DNA from: Bacteroidales bacterium
Lineage (GTDB): Bacteria > Bacteroidota > Bacteroidia > Bacteroidales > UBA932
DNA length: 45,977 nucleotides
Assembly (NCBI GenBank): GCA_017423025.1
Contig: JAFPGC010000026.1
Coordinates: 1-45,977 of the forward strand
Direction of reading: 5' to 3'
Made by a program: the position numbers and the translations under genes. Under the pieces are notes generated by a model. That model saw only the letters and a program-made list of their open reading frames with translations. It was not told the DNA's origin and made no database searches. Below, piece after piece: positions 32,584 through 41,210 of this stretch (the stretch's first letter is position 1; every line of letters starts with the position of its first letter).

Positions 32584-33642
32584 ATGACCAGAACTATGAC
32601 CAGCATCGGCCTTATGTCCGGCACCTCCGTAGACGGCCTGGATGTCTGTTGTGCTACTTTTACTCTTACAGACGGTAAGTGGAGTTTCCATATCGATTGC
32701 GCCCGCGGGTACGACTATCCCGCGGAACTCAAGCAAAAACTGGGAAAGGACGTCCAGAATATGAGCGCCTACGAATTCGTGGCCTTCCACAGTGAATATG
32801 GCCGATTCCTGGGGCAGCGCGTGAACGACTTCCTAGCAGAATTCAAGGTAAAGCCGGATATCATAGCCTCGCACGGTTCCACGGTCTTCCACGAGCCCGG
32901 CAAGCGCATTATGTATCAGATAGGCGACGGCGCCGCCATCGCTGCCGAGACGGGCATTCCCACCGTATCGGATTTCCGCCGCCTGGACATCATGCTGGGC
33001 GGCCAGGGCGCTCCGCTGGTGCCGGTGGGGGACAATCTCCTTTTCGGCCAATATGACTATTGTTTAAATATAGGGGGCTTCTCCAACATTTCCTGGCGGG
33101 AAGGGGACAAGCGCATTGCCTTCGACATTTCCCCAGTTAACTATGTAATCAACCGCTTCTGCCGCGGCATCGGCCAGGAAATGGACCGCGATGGAGAGAT
33201 TGCTTCCCGCGGTACGGTTTACCAGCCACTGTTGGACAAGCTCAACGCCCTGGATTATTATTCCAAGCCCTGGCCCAAGTCCCTGGGCCGGGAGTGGGTG
33301 GAAGCCAACGTTTTCCCTCTGCTGGATGCTTCCGGCCTCATGCTGGAAGACCTTCTGCGCACTTATTATGAGCATTGCGCGGAGCAATTGGCCAGGGTTA
33401 CCAAGCCCGGCCGCAGCTTATTGGTTACCGGAGGCGGGGCTTACAACAAGTTCCTTATCAGCCGCATGCGCGAGCTCTCCGGCTGCGACATAGTAGTACC
33501 TGAGCCTGCTATCATTGAATTCAAGGAGGCCCTCATTTTCGCTTTCCTGGGAGTGCTGTATATGTTTGACCAGCCCTCCTGCCTGCGTTCCGTCACCGGC
33601 GCTTCCCGGGACAATATTGGCGGAATGCTGTTTAAAGTATAA
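32584..33642 (+). CDS. anmK: anhydro-N-acetylmuramic acid kinase
   Basis: A 352-residue kinase of the AnmK family. It opens and phosphorylates 1,6-anhydro-MurNAc to MurNAc-6-phosphate during peptidoglycan recycling. Signatures: GLMSGTSVDGLDVC near the N-terminus (ATP site), LGGQGAPLVP near 138, NIGGFSNIS near 160, and TGGGAYNKFL near 280. The start at 32584 gives MTRTMTSIGLMSGTS; the ATG four codons later is also possible. With the NamZ-like muramidase at 1420-2631 it points to MurNAc salvage. The 3' end overlaps the opposing HAD phosphatase gene by 11 nt. Confidence 0.95.
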   Translation: MTRTMTSIGLMSGTSVDGLDVCCATFTLTDGKWSFHIDCARGYDYPAELKQKLGKDVQNMSAYEFVAFHSEYGRFLGQRVNDFLAEFKVKPDIIASHGSTVFHEPGKRIMYQIGDGAAIAAETGIPTVSDFRRLDIMLGGQGAPLVPVGDNLLFGQYDYCLNIGGFSNISWREGDKRIAFDISPVNYVINRFCRGIGQEMDRDGEIASRGTVYQPLLDKLNALDYYSKPWPKSLGREWVEANVFPLLDASGLMLEDLLRTYYEHCAEQLARVTKPGRSLLVTGGGAYNKFLISRMRELSGCDIVVPEPAIIEFKEALIFAFLGVLYMFDQPSCLRSVTGASRDNIGGMLFKV

Positions 33643-34276
33643 GGGAAAGAAGTTCCGAAGGGGAATGGACCAACGCGTAAGCCGGGGAGGGCTCCAGGGC
33701 CCGGTATCCCCAGCTTACGGCTATTCCGCGGATGCCTCCGTTGGAGGCGGTCTTCATATCGGTGAGCGAATCACCCACCATAACGGTTTGGGAAGGGGAG
33801 GCCGATGCCTGGCGCAGGACCTCGCCCACAATTTCGGGATCCGGCTTCAGCGGATACCCGGGCCGGTTCCCCAGCACGGCCACGAAGGGAATGCCGGGGA
33901 AGAATTCGGCTATCAGGGTCTCGGTTCCGGACTGGAACTTGTTGGAGGCGATGGCCAGCTTGACGCCATGGGCGTGCAGCTGCTGCACCACTTCCACCAT
34001 GCCCGGGTACGGGCGTGTGTGAACGTCTATGTGGGCAGTATAGTAATCCTTGAATTGGGCCAGGCAGGTGTCAATGAGGCCTTCATCGGCCTGTAATTCC
34101 CTGGGAAGGGCCTGCGTGACCAGGTTGCGGACGCCGTGGCCCACCATCCCGAGGTACTCCTCCAGCGAATGGAGGGGGTATCCGTGCAGGGAGAGTGCGT
34201 GATTCACGGCTTCGCCCAAGTCCTCGATGGTGTTGAGGAGGGTGCCGTCCAAATCAAAGATGACTGCCTGTACCAT
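33632..34276 (-). CDS. gph: HAD-family phosphatase, phosphoglycolate phosphatase-like
   Basis: A 214-residue HAD hydrolase. Motif I is FDLDGTLLNT (Asp8, Asp10), motif II Ser in IASNKF, motif III Lys in LKPDP, and motif IV GDSLTDMKTA. The cap is the small alpha-helical type of Gph/PGMB proteins. Phosphoglycolate is the best-known substrate of this subgroup, but sugar phosphates are as likely. It starts on a TAATG overlap with the C69 peptidase stop, so they are translated together. Near its 3' end is a long hairpin (33676-33719). Confidence 0.85.
   Translation of the reverse strand: MVQAVIFDLDGTLLNTIEDLGEAVNHALSLHGYPLHSLEEYLGMVGHGVRNLVTQALPRELQADEGLIDTCLAQFKDYYTAHIDVHTRPYPGMVEVVQQLHAHGVKLAIASNKFQSGTETLIAEFFPGIPFVAVLGNRPGYPLKPDPEIVGEVLRQASASPSQTVMVGDSLTDMKTASNGGIRGIAVSWGYRALEPSPAYALVHSPSELLSLIL
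33676..33719. other. long stem-loop in the 3' coding end of the HAD gene
   Basis: Stem 33676-33688 pairs with 33707-33719 (13 bp, one mismatch; ends CGTAAGC / GCTTACG) and an inner GGGC-TCCAGG-GCCC stem. It lies 34 nt after the anmK stop. There is no T-run, so it might slow or end anmK transcription or protect its 3' end rather than act as a standard terminator. Confidence 0.5.
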
Positions 34277-35949
34277 TATTTCTTGAGTTCCGGTCTTATG
34301 TAACGGTCTCCGGTCTGGGCCTTGACGGCTTCGATGAATACCGGAGCATAGGTGGGAGAAGTGTGGCGGCCGGGGACGATCTCACCGTCCTTGGAAGGAC
34401 GCATGACCTGGTCGTTGTGCTTGACGATGAGGAACTTGGCCAGCTTGTCCCATCGCTTCATCATCTTGTCGGTATAGGCGATGGTCTTGCCCGTGAGGAA
34501 GTCAGAGAGGTCGGCAGGCGTCATTTCGGTGGCCTTGGCTTCAACATCGGCCTGATCGGCCTCAAAGAAATCTTCCAGTTCGGTCTGGGCGTCTTTCAGG
34601 TCCGGATACATGGCGCTCCAGCGGGGATAGACCATGTTGGCCACCCAGTTGTTCATCCAGAAGGCGCTCTCGAAGGAGAATTCGGTGAGTTTGTTGTTCT
34701 CGTCGCGGAAGGGGTCCGGGATGCGGTTGATGCCGCAGTATACGGGTACGTAGGCTACCATGGTGGCATCGTCCATGTTGAAATAGGTGATGCCGCCCAC
34801 GGCGTCGGGCAGCCAGTTGCGCATGCGGCAGACCAGGGTCATGCCGCTCTGCTGGCAACCGATGGGACGCTCACGGAACATATTCTCGCCTTCGGGGCCC
34901 TTGAAATTCACGGGCTGGTTGCGGTACGGGGAGGCCCAGGGGCCGGCGCTTACATCGGCCGTCATATCCAGTGCGGTGCCCTCGAAGTGGTCGCGCATGT
35001 CGTTCTGGATGTCGCGGTAGGTGACGGGCTTATCGGGCTTGATCCACAGGGGAAGGTGGTCGATTTCCCTCATGTCTCCGTTAATGAAGGGGAGGTAGGA
35101 GTCCATGACCTCGGTGTCGTAGTGATGGCGGAAGAAGCTCCAGACGCGGGCTTCGCAGGCCCGGATCTTTCCGAAGTCCATGGGATTGTAGGCCTCGCGG
35201 AAGCTGAAGTCCTTATCGGCCCCGGTGAAATATCCCATTTCGCGGGCGAAGCTGATGCAATCGGCCGAATACATGGTGTTGCCGTCGGCGGTTACGTAGA
35301 AGCCCAGCTTTTTGTCCACTTTCTTGGCCTGGGGGAACTGCTGGATGCGGCTGCAGTTGGCGTAGGCGCTGATGCAGTCGTCCGGGAGGCGGAGGGCCAC
35401 CCACACGGCGCCCTTGCGGCCTTCACCCTTGCCGACCAGTTCCATGATCCAGGCTTCGTCCTTGTCGCACACTGCGAAGGATTCTCCCGTCTCGTTGTAA
35501 CCGTACTCGTTGACGAGGTTGTTCATCACGGCAATGGCTTCACGGGCCGATGCCGCACGCTGAAGGGCCAGCTCCATGAGGTTGAAGTAGCCCAGCCAGC
35601 CTTCGGGGTTGCGGAGTTCGCGGCGGCCGCCCCAGGTGGTTTCCACGATGGAGACCTGCTTCTCATTCATCAGGCCTACCACGGCGTAGGTGTAAGGGGC
35701 CTGGTCAATGTAATGGACGGGAGAGCCGGGGAAGAATCCGCGGATGGCGACCTTCTCGCCGGGCTCGTGCTGGCCCGGACGGGAATAGGTGAGGGGAGAG
35801 ATGAAGCCGAAGCTGTCGCAGTTGTACGTGCACATGACGCTTCCATCGGCCGAAGCCTTTTTGCCCACGATAAGGTTGGTGCAGGCATCAGAGGGGGCCG
35901 ATACAGCCAGAAGGGCGGCCGATAAGGCCAAAATCACAATTCGTTTCAT
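34276..35949 (-). CDS. secreted C69-family dipeptidase
   Basis: A 557-residue Ntn-type peptidase of family C69 (PepD-like). A Sec signal (residues 1-22, SDA) is directly followed by CTNLIVGKKASADGS. Cys23 becomes the N-terminal nucleophile after cleavage. Other family blocks are MCTYNCDSFGF, WIMELVGKGEGRKGAVWVA and YSADCISFAREMG. Family members release dipeptides. The periplasmic location suggests use of outside peptides or peptidoglycan peptides. It starts 4 nt after the acyltransferase stop and overlaps the HAD gene start by one base. Confidence 0.92.
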   Translation of the reverse strand: MKRIVILALSAALLAVSAPSDACTNLIVGKKASADGSVMCTYNCDSFGFISPLTYSRPGQHEPGEKVAIRGFFPGSPVHYIDQAPYTYAVVGLMNEKQVSIVETTWGGRRELRNPEGWLGYFNLMELALQRAASAREAIAVMNNLVNEYGYNETGESFAVCDKDEAWIMELVGKGEGRKGAVWVALRLPDDCISAYANCSRIQQFPQAKKVDKKLGFYVTADGNTMYSADCISFAREMGYFTGADKDFSFREAYNPMDFGKIRACEARVWSFFRHHYDTEVMDSYLPFINGDMREIDHLPLWIKPDKPVTYRDIQNDMRDHFEGTALDMTADVSAGPWASPYRNQPVNFKGPEGENMFRERPIGCQQSGMTLVCRMRNWLPDAVGGITYFNMDDATMVAYVPVYCGINRIPDPFRDENNKLTEFSFESAFWMNNWVANMVYPRWSAMYPDLKDAQTELEDFFEADQADVEAKATEMTPADLSDFLTGKTIAYTDKMMKRWDKLAKFLIVKHNDQVMRPSKDGEIVPGRHTSPTYAPVFIEAVKAQTGDRYIRPELKK

Positions 35950-35953
35950 ATAG

Positions 35954-37150
35954 CTATGCGGTTTGTTTGTTTCGTTTGAGCCAATGCTCGGTGAGCCAGG
36001 CGCGCACCGGCAGGTCGTAGGCCTTGAGCAGGCCGTAGGCCAGGATGATGGAAATGGCCACTACGCCTACATTTACCATGATGTGGATCCAGACCGGAGA
36101 ATCGGGATGGTCCTGGACCCAGCTCATCTGCATATACATGATAGGGTAGTGCGTAATATAGATAGGGTAGGAGATGTCTCCCAGCCATTTGCAGAACTTG
36201 GTGGAGAAAGCGTCCGTCGTACGGGAACCAGCGCCCGTGAGAACGATGATGGGGAACAGGGCCAGGATGGTTAGAGCCTGGTAGATTCCGTCGGCCAGAC
36301 CGGGCGTTTTGCCGCCGATGCAGGGAATGGCCAGGAGCACCACGATGGCCAGGGCGCACCACCAGAAGCCGCCGCGGATGTGGATGGGCGAGCCGCTGGG
36401 ATTAGCCTCCGTGCGCCGTCCGGGCAGGATGCGGGAGATGAGCAGGCCGCAGAGGAAAGGATACAGCAAACGGGTAAAGGCAATGTAAATCTGCTCGGGA
36501 TCCAGGCTCCATCCGCCGATGACGGTATAGTGCGGGTCTTCCGGGAAGAAGCCGAAGAGGTCCCAGCCCAGCGTAACATCCAGCGTAAGCACGGCGCAGC
36601 ATGCACAGAGCACAGCCAGGGCCACCTTGGGAAGATGCCGGAACACAAGGGCATAGAGAATGTTGCCGATGTATTCCATGGTAAGCGTCCACTGGGGGCC
36701 GTTGAAGGAATTGACCTCATTCCAGCCGCGGATGTCCAGCCGGGAGCCGCAGGGAATCATGAACAGGCCCATGACAAAACAGAGGGCGAACTTCCAGCCT
36801 TCCACCGTCTGAGTCTTGGGGAAGTAGCTGGGGGAGAAGAAGAACAGGGCGGCACCCACCACCATGCCGGCTATCACCATGGGATGCAGGCGGGTGAGAC
36901 GGCGCTTGAAAAAGCCCCAGGTGCTCATCTTGTCCCAGCGGTCGTCGTAGGCGTAGCCAATTACGAAGCCCGACAGCACGAAGAAAAAATCTACCGCCAG
37001 GTAGCCGTGGTTCACAATCTGGGTGCCGAAGGTGGGTACATAAGTCTCGAAGCAGTGGAAGATGACCACCATGAGGGCGGCCACGCCGCGCAGCCCGTCC
37101 AGTATCTCATAACGGGGCTTGGAGGCCAGGTATACGTTTTGTTTTGCCAT
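35954..37150 (-). CDS. acyltransferase-3 family membrane protein
   Basis: A 398-residue integral membrane O-acyltransferase with about ten hydrophobic segments. The N-terminal RYEILDGLRGVAALMVVIFHCFE holds the conserved R and H of the family, and NHGYLAVDFFFVLSGFVIGY with FFKRRLTRLHP (R-x-x-R-x-x-P) is typical. It ends in a basic tail. Such proteins put acetyl or other acyl groups on surface polysaccharides, lipids or peptidoglycan. The start at 37150 gives MAKQNVYLASKPRYEILDG. Longer frames run into the promoter. It heads the run acyltransferase-C69-HAD. Confidence 0.88.
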   Translation of the reverse strand: MAKQNVYLASKPRYEILDGLRGVAALMVVIFHCFETYVPTFGTQIVNHGYLAVDFFFVLSGFVIGYAYDDRWDKMSTWGFFKRRLTRLHPMVIAGMVVGAALFFFSPSYFPKTQTVEGWKFALCFVMGLFMIPCGSRLDIRGWNEVNSFNGPQWTLTMEYIGNILYALVFRHLPKVALAVLCACCAVLTLDVTLGWDLFGFFPEDPHYTVIGGWSLDPEQIYIAFTRLLYPFLCGLLISRILPGRRTEANPSGSPIHIRGGFWWCALAIVVLLAIPCIGGKTPGLADGIYQALTILALFPIIVLTGAGSRTTDAFSTKFCKWLGDISYPIYITHYPIMYMQMSWVQDHPDSPVWIHIMVNVGVVAISIILAYGLLKAYDLPVRAWLTEHWLKRNKQTA

Positions 37151-37155
37151 AAGTG

Positions 37156-37186
37156 CAAATATAAGTAAAAATGAATTAAACGGAAA
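37156..37186 (-). promoter_or_regulatory. promoter of the acyltransferase run, almost touching the ATG
   Basis: Minus strand TTTC (37186-37183), 19-nt spacer, TATATTTG (37163-37156). Only 5 nt separate the -7 box from the ATG at 37150, so a leaderless mRNA is expected. Confidence 0.6.
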
Positions 37187-37207
37187 GGTCTTCGCCGTGT
37201 CTAAGGT

Positions 37208-37215
37208 CATGTTTG
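37208..37215 (+). promoter_or_regulatory. weak -7 box for the Spy-like gene
   Basis: CATGTTTG differs from TAnnTTTG at one base and lies 28 nt before the ATG at 37244. Evidence is modest. Confidence 0.3.
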
Positions 37216-37243
37216 TTAGGAACAATTTCAATCTTTCATAACT

Positions 37244-37861
37244 ATGAAGAAACATTTACTGATTGCCGCAGCCTTGCTGCTTGCGTTCATTTCCATGCAG
37301 GCCCAGCCTCCTCAGGGCGGGCGTCCCGGTGGCCGTCCCGGCCGTGGAGAAGGTTTCAAAATGCCTGAAGTACTGGCCGATACGGTGTATGCCGAAACCC
37401 GTACCTCCGAAATGACGGAGAAGTACACGCTCACCGAAGAGCAGGTGCCCCAGGTCTTTGCCCTGAACCTGGAATACGCTTCCAAGCTCCAGTTCGATCC
37501 TTCCATCCTGGGAGAGAGGAAAGAGGGCGAACGCAAGGATCCCCGCAGCATGAGCGATGCCGAGCGTCAGGAATTCTTCCAGCAGATGCAGGAGCGCATG
37601 ATGAAGGTACAGGACGCCTGGGCCGAGATTGAAGACAACCAGAAGGCCTTCGACCTGGCCATGAAGGAAATCCTGACCAAGGACCAGTACAAACTCTATA
37701 AGAAAGACCGCCGCAAGGAAGACGCTGAGCGTCAGCGCATGCAGGGTGGCTTCGGTGGTCCTGGCGAAGGCCCTGGTGGTCCCGGTCGTGGTTTCGGCGG
37801 GCCTGGTGGCCGTGGCGGCTTCGGCGGCCCTGGCGGAGGCTTCGGAGGAGACTTCGATTAA
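37244..37861 (+). CDS. Spy/CpxP-like periplasmic protein with a Gly-rich tail
   Basis: A 205-residue secreted protein. Signal peptide ends near residue 20 (SMQAQ). Residues 21-38 are Gly/Pro/Arg-rich, residues 45-160 form a charged helical domain with an LTEEQVPQV motif and LTKDQYKLYKK, like the LTxxQ motifs of Spy/CpxP proteins. The last 40 residues are a low-complexity GGFGGPG / GGPGRGF tail ending in acidic DFD. A chaperone or envelope-stress role is likely by analogy only. The flanking Gly-rich ends may be unstructured and their repeated codons prone to length change. Confidence 0.75.
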   Translation: MKKHLLIAAALLLAFISMQAQPPQGGRPGGRPGRGEGFKMPEVLADTVYAETRTSEMTEKYTLTEEQVPQVFALNLEYASKLQFDPSILGERKEGERKDPRSMSDAERQEFFQQMQERMMKVQDAWAEIEDNQKAFDLAMKEILTKDQYKLYKKDRRKEDAERQRMQGGFGGPGEGPGGPGRGFGGPGGRGGFGGPGGGFGGDFD

Positions 37862-37872
37862 GCGAAAATCCC

Positions 37873-37903
37873 TTTGTTATAGTTAATAGTTTTGGTAACT
37901 TTG
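37873..37903 (+). promoter_or_regulatory. consensus Bacteroidetes promoter of the cation efflux gene
   Basis: TTTG (37873-37876), 19-nt spacer, TAACTTTG (37896-37903): the best promoter in the window. The ATG at 37910 is 6 nt past the -7 box, so transcription should start at or just before the start codon. Confidence 0.75.
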
Positions 37904-37909
37904 TGGAAG

Positions 37910-38794
37910 ATGACACGCGAAAAGGAAATATACAAAGTTACCTTGGTAGGCGGAGTGGCCAATCTGCTGCTGGTGGGCTTCAAGTTCATAGCAGGCACGG
38001 TGGGTCACTCCGGCGCCATGTTGGCCGATGCCGTCCATTCCCTGTCCGATTTCCTCACGGACGTAGTGGTACTCATCTTCGTGGGCATCAGCGCCAAGCC
38101 GCAGGACGAATCGCACGACTTTGGCCACGGCAAGTTCGAGACCATCGCGACGCTGTTCATCGGCCTGGCCCTGGTGGCGGCCGCTTTGGGCATTGTGGTG
38201 AGCGGAGCCGGCAAACTGGCCGCATGGCTGCAGGGGGAGAGTCTTCCTTCGCCCGGCAAGATTGCCCTCTGGGGTGCCCTCGTTTCCATTGTCGTCAAGG
38301 AACTCCTTTATCAGTATACCGCCATCAAGGGCCGCAAGCTGGAGTCCAAAGCCGTGGTGGCCAACGCCTGGCACCATCGCTCCGACTCCCTTTCCTCCAT
38401 CGGCTGTGCCATCGGCATTGGCGGGGCCATCTTTCTGGGGGACCGTTGGACGGTGCTGGATCCGCTGGCTTCCATCGTGGTGGGCGCCATGCTGGTGAAG
38501 GTTGCCTGGGACCTGCTGGTTCCCAGCGTGGGAGAACTCACGGAACAATCCCTTCCGGATTCTACGGAGAAAGAGATTATGGGCCTGATAGAGTCTGTGG
38601 AAGGGGTCTGTCAGCCGCACAACCTCCGCACCCGGCGCATCGGCAACCGCATAGCCGCCGAGGTCCACATCCGCCTGGACGGAGCTATGACGCTGAACGA
38701 GGCGCACGAAAAGGCCTCCGCCATAGAGCGGCTTTTCAAAGGGCGTTTTGGAAACAACGCCCACATCATCATTCACATGGAGCCGAAGAAGTAG
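37910..38794 (+). CDS. cation diffusion facilitator family efflux protein
   Basis: A 294-residue CDF transporter that exports Zn2+, Mn2+, Fe2+ or similar by proton exchange. Six membrane segments are expected. Metal-site residues: His43 and Asp47 in ADAVHSLSDFLTD (TM2), and His/Asp in AWHHRSDSLSS (TM5). The HDFGHGKFE loop after TM2 is a CDF hallmark. The C-terminal ferredoxin-like cytosolic domain (about 205-294) ends with His-rich NNAHIIIHMEP. The ATG at 37910 is chosen; a TTG at 37892 lies in the promoter. The opposing creatininase-like gene ends 3 nt after its stop. Confidence 0.93.
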   Translation: MTREKEIYKVTLVGGVANLLLVGFKFIAGTVGHSGAMLADAVHSLSDFLTDVVVLIFVGISAKPQDESHDFGHGKFETIATLFIGLALVAAALGIVVSGAGKLAAWLQGESLPSPGKIALWGALVSIVVKELLYQYTAIKGRKLESKAVVANAWHHRSDSLSSIGCAIGIGGAIFLGDRWTVLDPLASIVVGAMLVKVAWDLLVPSVGELTEQSLPDSTEKEIMGLIESVEGVCQPHNLRTRRIGNRIAAEVHIRLDGAMTLNEAHEKASAIERLFKGRFGNNAHIIIHMEPKK

Positions 38795-38797
38795 CGG

Positions 38798-39562
38798 CTA
38801 CAGATACAAATCTCCCTTCTCTATTATTTCCCGAAGCATCTGGACGTAGAGGACAACGGCGTCTTCTACGTAACGCCTGCCCTTTTCAGGAGTGGCTTTG
38901 GCGGGGTTGCCGATGCCGGTGTCAACGGAAACGCGGGACCAGTCGCGCGGATGCCAGGCCACGTGTTTGCGCAGGCCTTCGATGGCGAAGGGCTTGTATT
39001 CGCCCGTGCCGGCATATTCCATCTTGACGAGCTCCGGACGGAGGTACATCACTACGGAGGTTTCCTGCTCTCCGGCGTGTTCGTCGATATCGGCCTCAAA
39101 ATACTTTTCCCTCGGCAGCACCGTATACCAGTCGCTGGCCAGGATGAGGAAGGACGGGTCTTCCACGGTGAGGTCCCTCACCATGCCTTTGAAGCTGTTG
39201 CCGCCGTGCCCGTTGATGATAAGGAGCCGGCCGATGCCCTGCCTTTTGAGGGAGGTGACGACGTCCCGGAGAATTGCCATCTGCGTCTCCTGGCGGGTAT
39301 GCAGGCAGAAGGGGAGGCCCGTCTGGCCGGGATTCTGCGACCCAAACGGCACGCCCGGCAGCGCCATGGCTTTGATGCCTGCCTTCGACAGCCCCTCGGC
39401 CACCTTGCAGGCAATGCCCGAAGAGCAAATGACATCCGTCCCATACGGCAGATGCCCGTTGTGCGGCTCCGTAGAGCCCCACGGCAGGATGGCCCAATCG
39501 AACCGTCCCTGCTTCTTAACCTCGCCCCAAGTGGCGTCGGAAAGGTTGAATTCTGAGTGCAT
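38798..39562 (-). CDS. creatininase-family amidohydrolase
   Basis: A 254-residue metal-dependent hydrolase. Metal ligands fit the creatininase pattern: Glu32 and His34 in STEPHNGHLPYGTD with Asp43, then His in NGHGGN, and Glu in DEHAGEQETS. The family includes creatininase, formamide hydrolases of flavin/archaeal pathways and MftE peptidases, so the substrate is unknown. The ATG at 39562 is chosen; the TTG at 39568 is rejected. It starts 6 nt after the guaA stop, so it is co-transcribed with guaA. Confidence 0.9.
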   Translation of the reverse strand: MHSEFNLSDATWGEVKKQGRFDWAILPWGSTEPHNGHLPYGTDVICSSGIACKVAEGLSKAGIKAMALPGVPFGSQNPGQTGLPFCLHTRQETQMAILRDVVTSLKRQGIGRLLIINGHGGNSFKGMVRDLTVEDPSFLILASDWYTVLPREKYFEADIDEHAGEQETSVVMYLRPELVKMEYAGTGEYKPFAIEGLRKHVAWHPRDWSRVSVDTGIGNPAKATPEKGRRYVEDAVVLYVQMLREIIEKGDLYL

Positions 39563-39568
39563 AAGCAA

Positions 39569-41146
39569 CTATTCCCATTCTATGGTTGCCGGCGGTTTGG
39601 AACTGACGTCGTAGACGACGCGGTTGACGCCGCGGACTTTGCGGATGATTTCGTTGGAGACGTCGCGGAGGAAGTCGTAGGGGAAGGGGAACCAGTCGGC
39701 CGTCATGGCGTCGGTGGAGACCACGGCGCGAAGGGCCACAGGGTTCTCGTAGGTGCGCTCGTCACCCATCACGCCCACGCTCTTGACGGGCAGCAGGATT
39801 ACACCGGCCTGCCAGATGGCATCGTAGAGGTTGGTGGCCATGACGCGGGGGTCGGAAGCGGACGGGAAGCCCATACCGGCGCAGTCGTAGTTGCGCAGAC
39901 CGCGGATGTAGATGTCATCGGCCTCTCTCAAGACGGCCAGTTTCTCTTCGGTTACTTCGCCAATGATGCGGATGGCCAGGGACGGGCCCGGGAAAGGATG
40001 GCGGCCCACCAGCTCTTCCTTGATGCCCAGGGCGCGGCCCACGCGACGGACCTCGTCCTTGAACAGCATCTTGAGCGGTTCCACAATCCTGAGGTTCATC
40101 TTCTCCGGGAGGCCGCCCACGTTGTGGTGGCTCTTGATCTTGGAGGCGATGCCGGGGATGCCGGCGCTCTCGATCACATCCGGATAAATGGTACCCTGTG
40201 CCAGCCAGCGGGCGCCTTCGATGCTTTGGGCATAGTGGTCAAAGGTTTCCACAAAGAGGCGGCCGATGATCTTGCGCTTGGCCTCGGGTTCGGAAACGCC
40301 CTTGAGTTCGCTCAGGAAGGCCTGGGAGGCATCGGCCCCTATTACGTTGAGGCCCATGTCTTTATAGGAGGCCAGCACGTCTTCGAACTCGTTCTTGCGC
40401 AGCAGGCCGTTGTTGACGAAAATACAGGTGAGCTGGCTGCCGATGGCTTTGTTCAGGAGCACGCCGGCCACGGTGGAATCTACGCCACCGCTGAGGCCCA
40501 GGATCACTTTATCGCTGCCGATGGTGCGGCGGAGCTCCTCCACCGTAGTCTCGATGAAGGAATCCGGCGTCCAGTCTCCTGTGCAGCCGCAGATGCCCAT
40601 GGCAAAGTTGGAGAGCATCTGGGAGCCCTCGTCGGTGTGGTACACCTCGGGGTGGAACTGCACGGCGTACGTGGGCTCGTTCTCAAACTGGAAGGCGGCG
40701 TTCACTACGTCGGCCGTAGAGGCAATGACCTTGGCACCGGCAGGAAGGGCCGATATGCTGTCTCCGTGCGACATCCAGACCTGCGTCTGGGGCTTGACGC
40801 CCTTGAGCAGGGGAGAATCGGCCACCACCTTGAGCATGGCGCGGCCATACTCGCGGGTGTTGGAAGCTTCCACCTTGCCGCCGCCGGTGTGGGCCAGATA
40901 CTGGGCGCCGTAGCAGATGCCCAGGACCGGATACTTGCCGCGGAAGAGCGAAAGGTCTACCTGCGGGGCATTGGCGTCGCGGACGCTGCAAGGGCTGCCG
41001 GAAAGGATGATGCCCTTTACATCGGCATCCAGGGCAGGCACTTTGTTGTAAGGAAAAATTTCACAGAAGACGTTCAGTTCTCGCAGGCGGCGGCCGATAA
41101 GCTGCGTAACCTGGGAACCAAAATCCAGAATGATGATTTTTTGCAT
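39569..41146 (-). CDS. guaA: GMP synthase (glutamine-hydrolysing)
   Basis: A 525-residue two-domain enzyme converting XMP to GMP with ATP and glutamine. The class-I amidotransferase domain has nucleophile Cys78 (LGICYGAQ) and a His/Glu pair in VQFHPEV. The ATP-pyrophosphatase loop is LSGGVDST near 218-226. The C-terminal dimer domain includes [17 protein letters not shown] and ends with the conserved KPPATIEWE. The ATG at 41146 ([12 protein letters not shown]) is the family start; the longer frame to 41236 reads through the promoter. Confidence 0.97.
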   Translation of the reverse strand: MQKIIILDFGSQVTQLIGRRLRELNVFCEIFPYNKVPALDADVKGIILSGSPCSVRDANAPQVDLSLFRGKYPVLGICYGAQYLAHTGGGKVEASNTREYGRAMLKVVADSPLLKGVKPQTQVWMSHGDSISALPAGAKVIASTADVVNAAFQFENEPTYAVQFHPEVYHTDEGSQMLSNFAMGICGCTGDWTPDSFIETTVEELRRTIGSDKVILGLSGGVDSTVAGVLLNKAIGSQLTCIFVNNGLLRKNEFEDVLASYKDMGLNVIGADASQAFLSELKGVSEPEAKRKIIGRLFVETFDHYAQSIEGARWLAQGTIYPDVIESAGIPGIASKIKSHHNVGGLPEKMNLRIVEPLKMLFKDEVRRVGRALGIKEELVGRHPFPGPSLAIRIIGEVTEEKLAVLREADDIYIRGLRNYDCAGMGFPSASDPRVMATNLYDAIWQAGVILLPVKSVGVMGDERTYENPVALRAVVSTDAMTADWFPFPYDFLRDVSNEIIRKVRGVNRVVYDVSSKPPATIEWE

Positions 41147-41179
41147 GCTTAAAAGATAAATGCACGAATTTTTCGGACG

Positions 41180-41187
41180 CAAAATTA
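41180..41187 (-). promoter_or_regulatory. -7 promoter box of guaA
   Basis: Minus strand TAATTTTG (41187-41180), 33 nt before the guaA ATG. No clear -33. It is close to the plus-strand gltS box. Confidence 0.5.
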
Positions 41188-41199
41188 AGAAAAATTTTT

Positions 41200-41207
41200 T
41201 ATTTTTG
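41200..41207 (+). promoter_or_regulatory. -7 promoter box of gltS
   Basis: TATTTTTG fits TAnnTTTG and ends 3 nt before the ATG at 41211. If used, the mRNA is leaderless or translation begins at a later Met (41235). Confidence 0.45.
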
Positions 41208-41210
41208 TAC

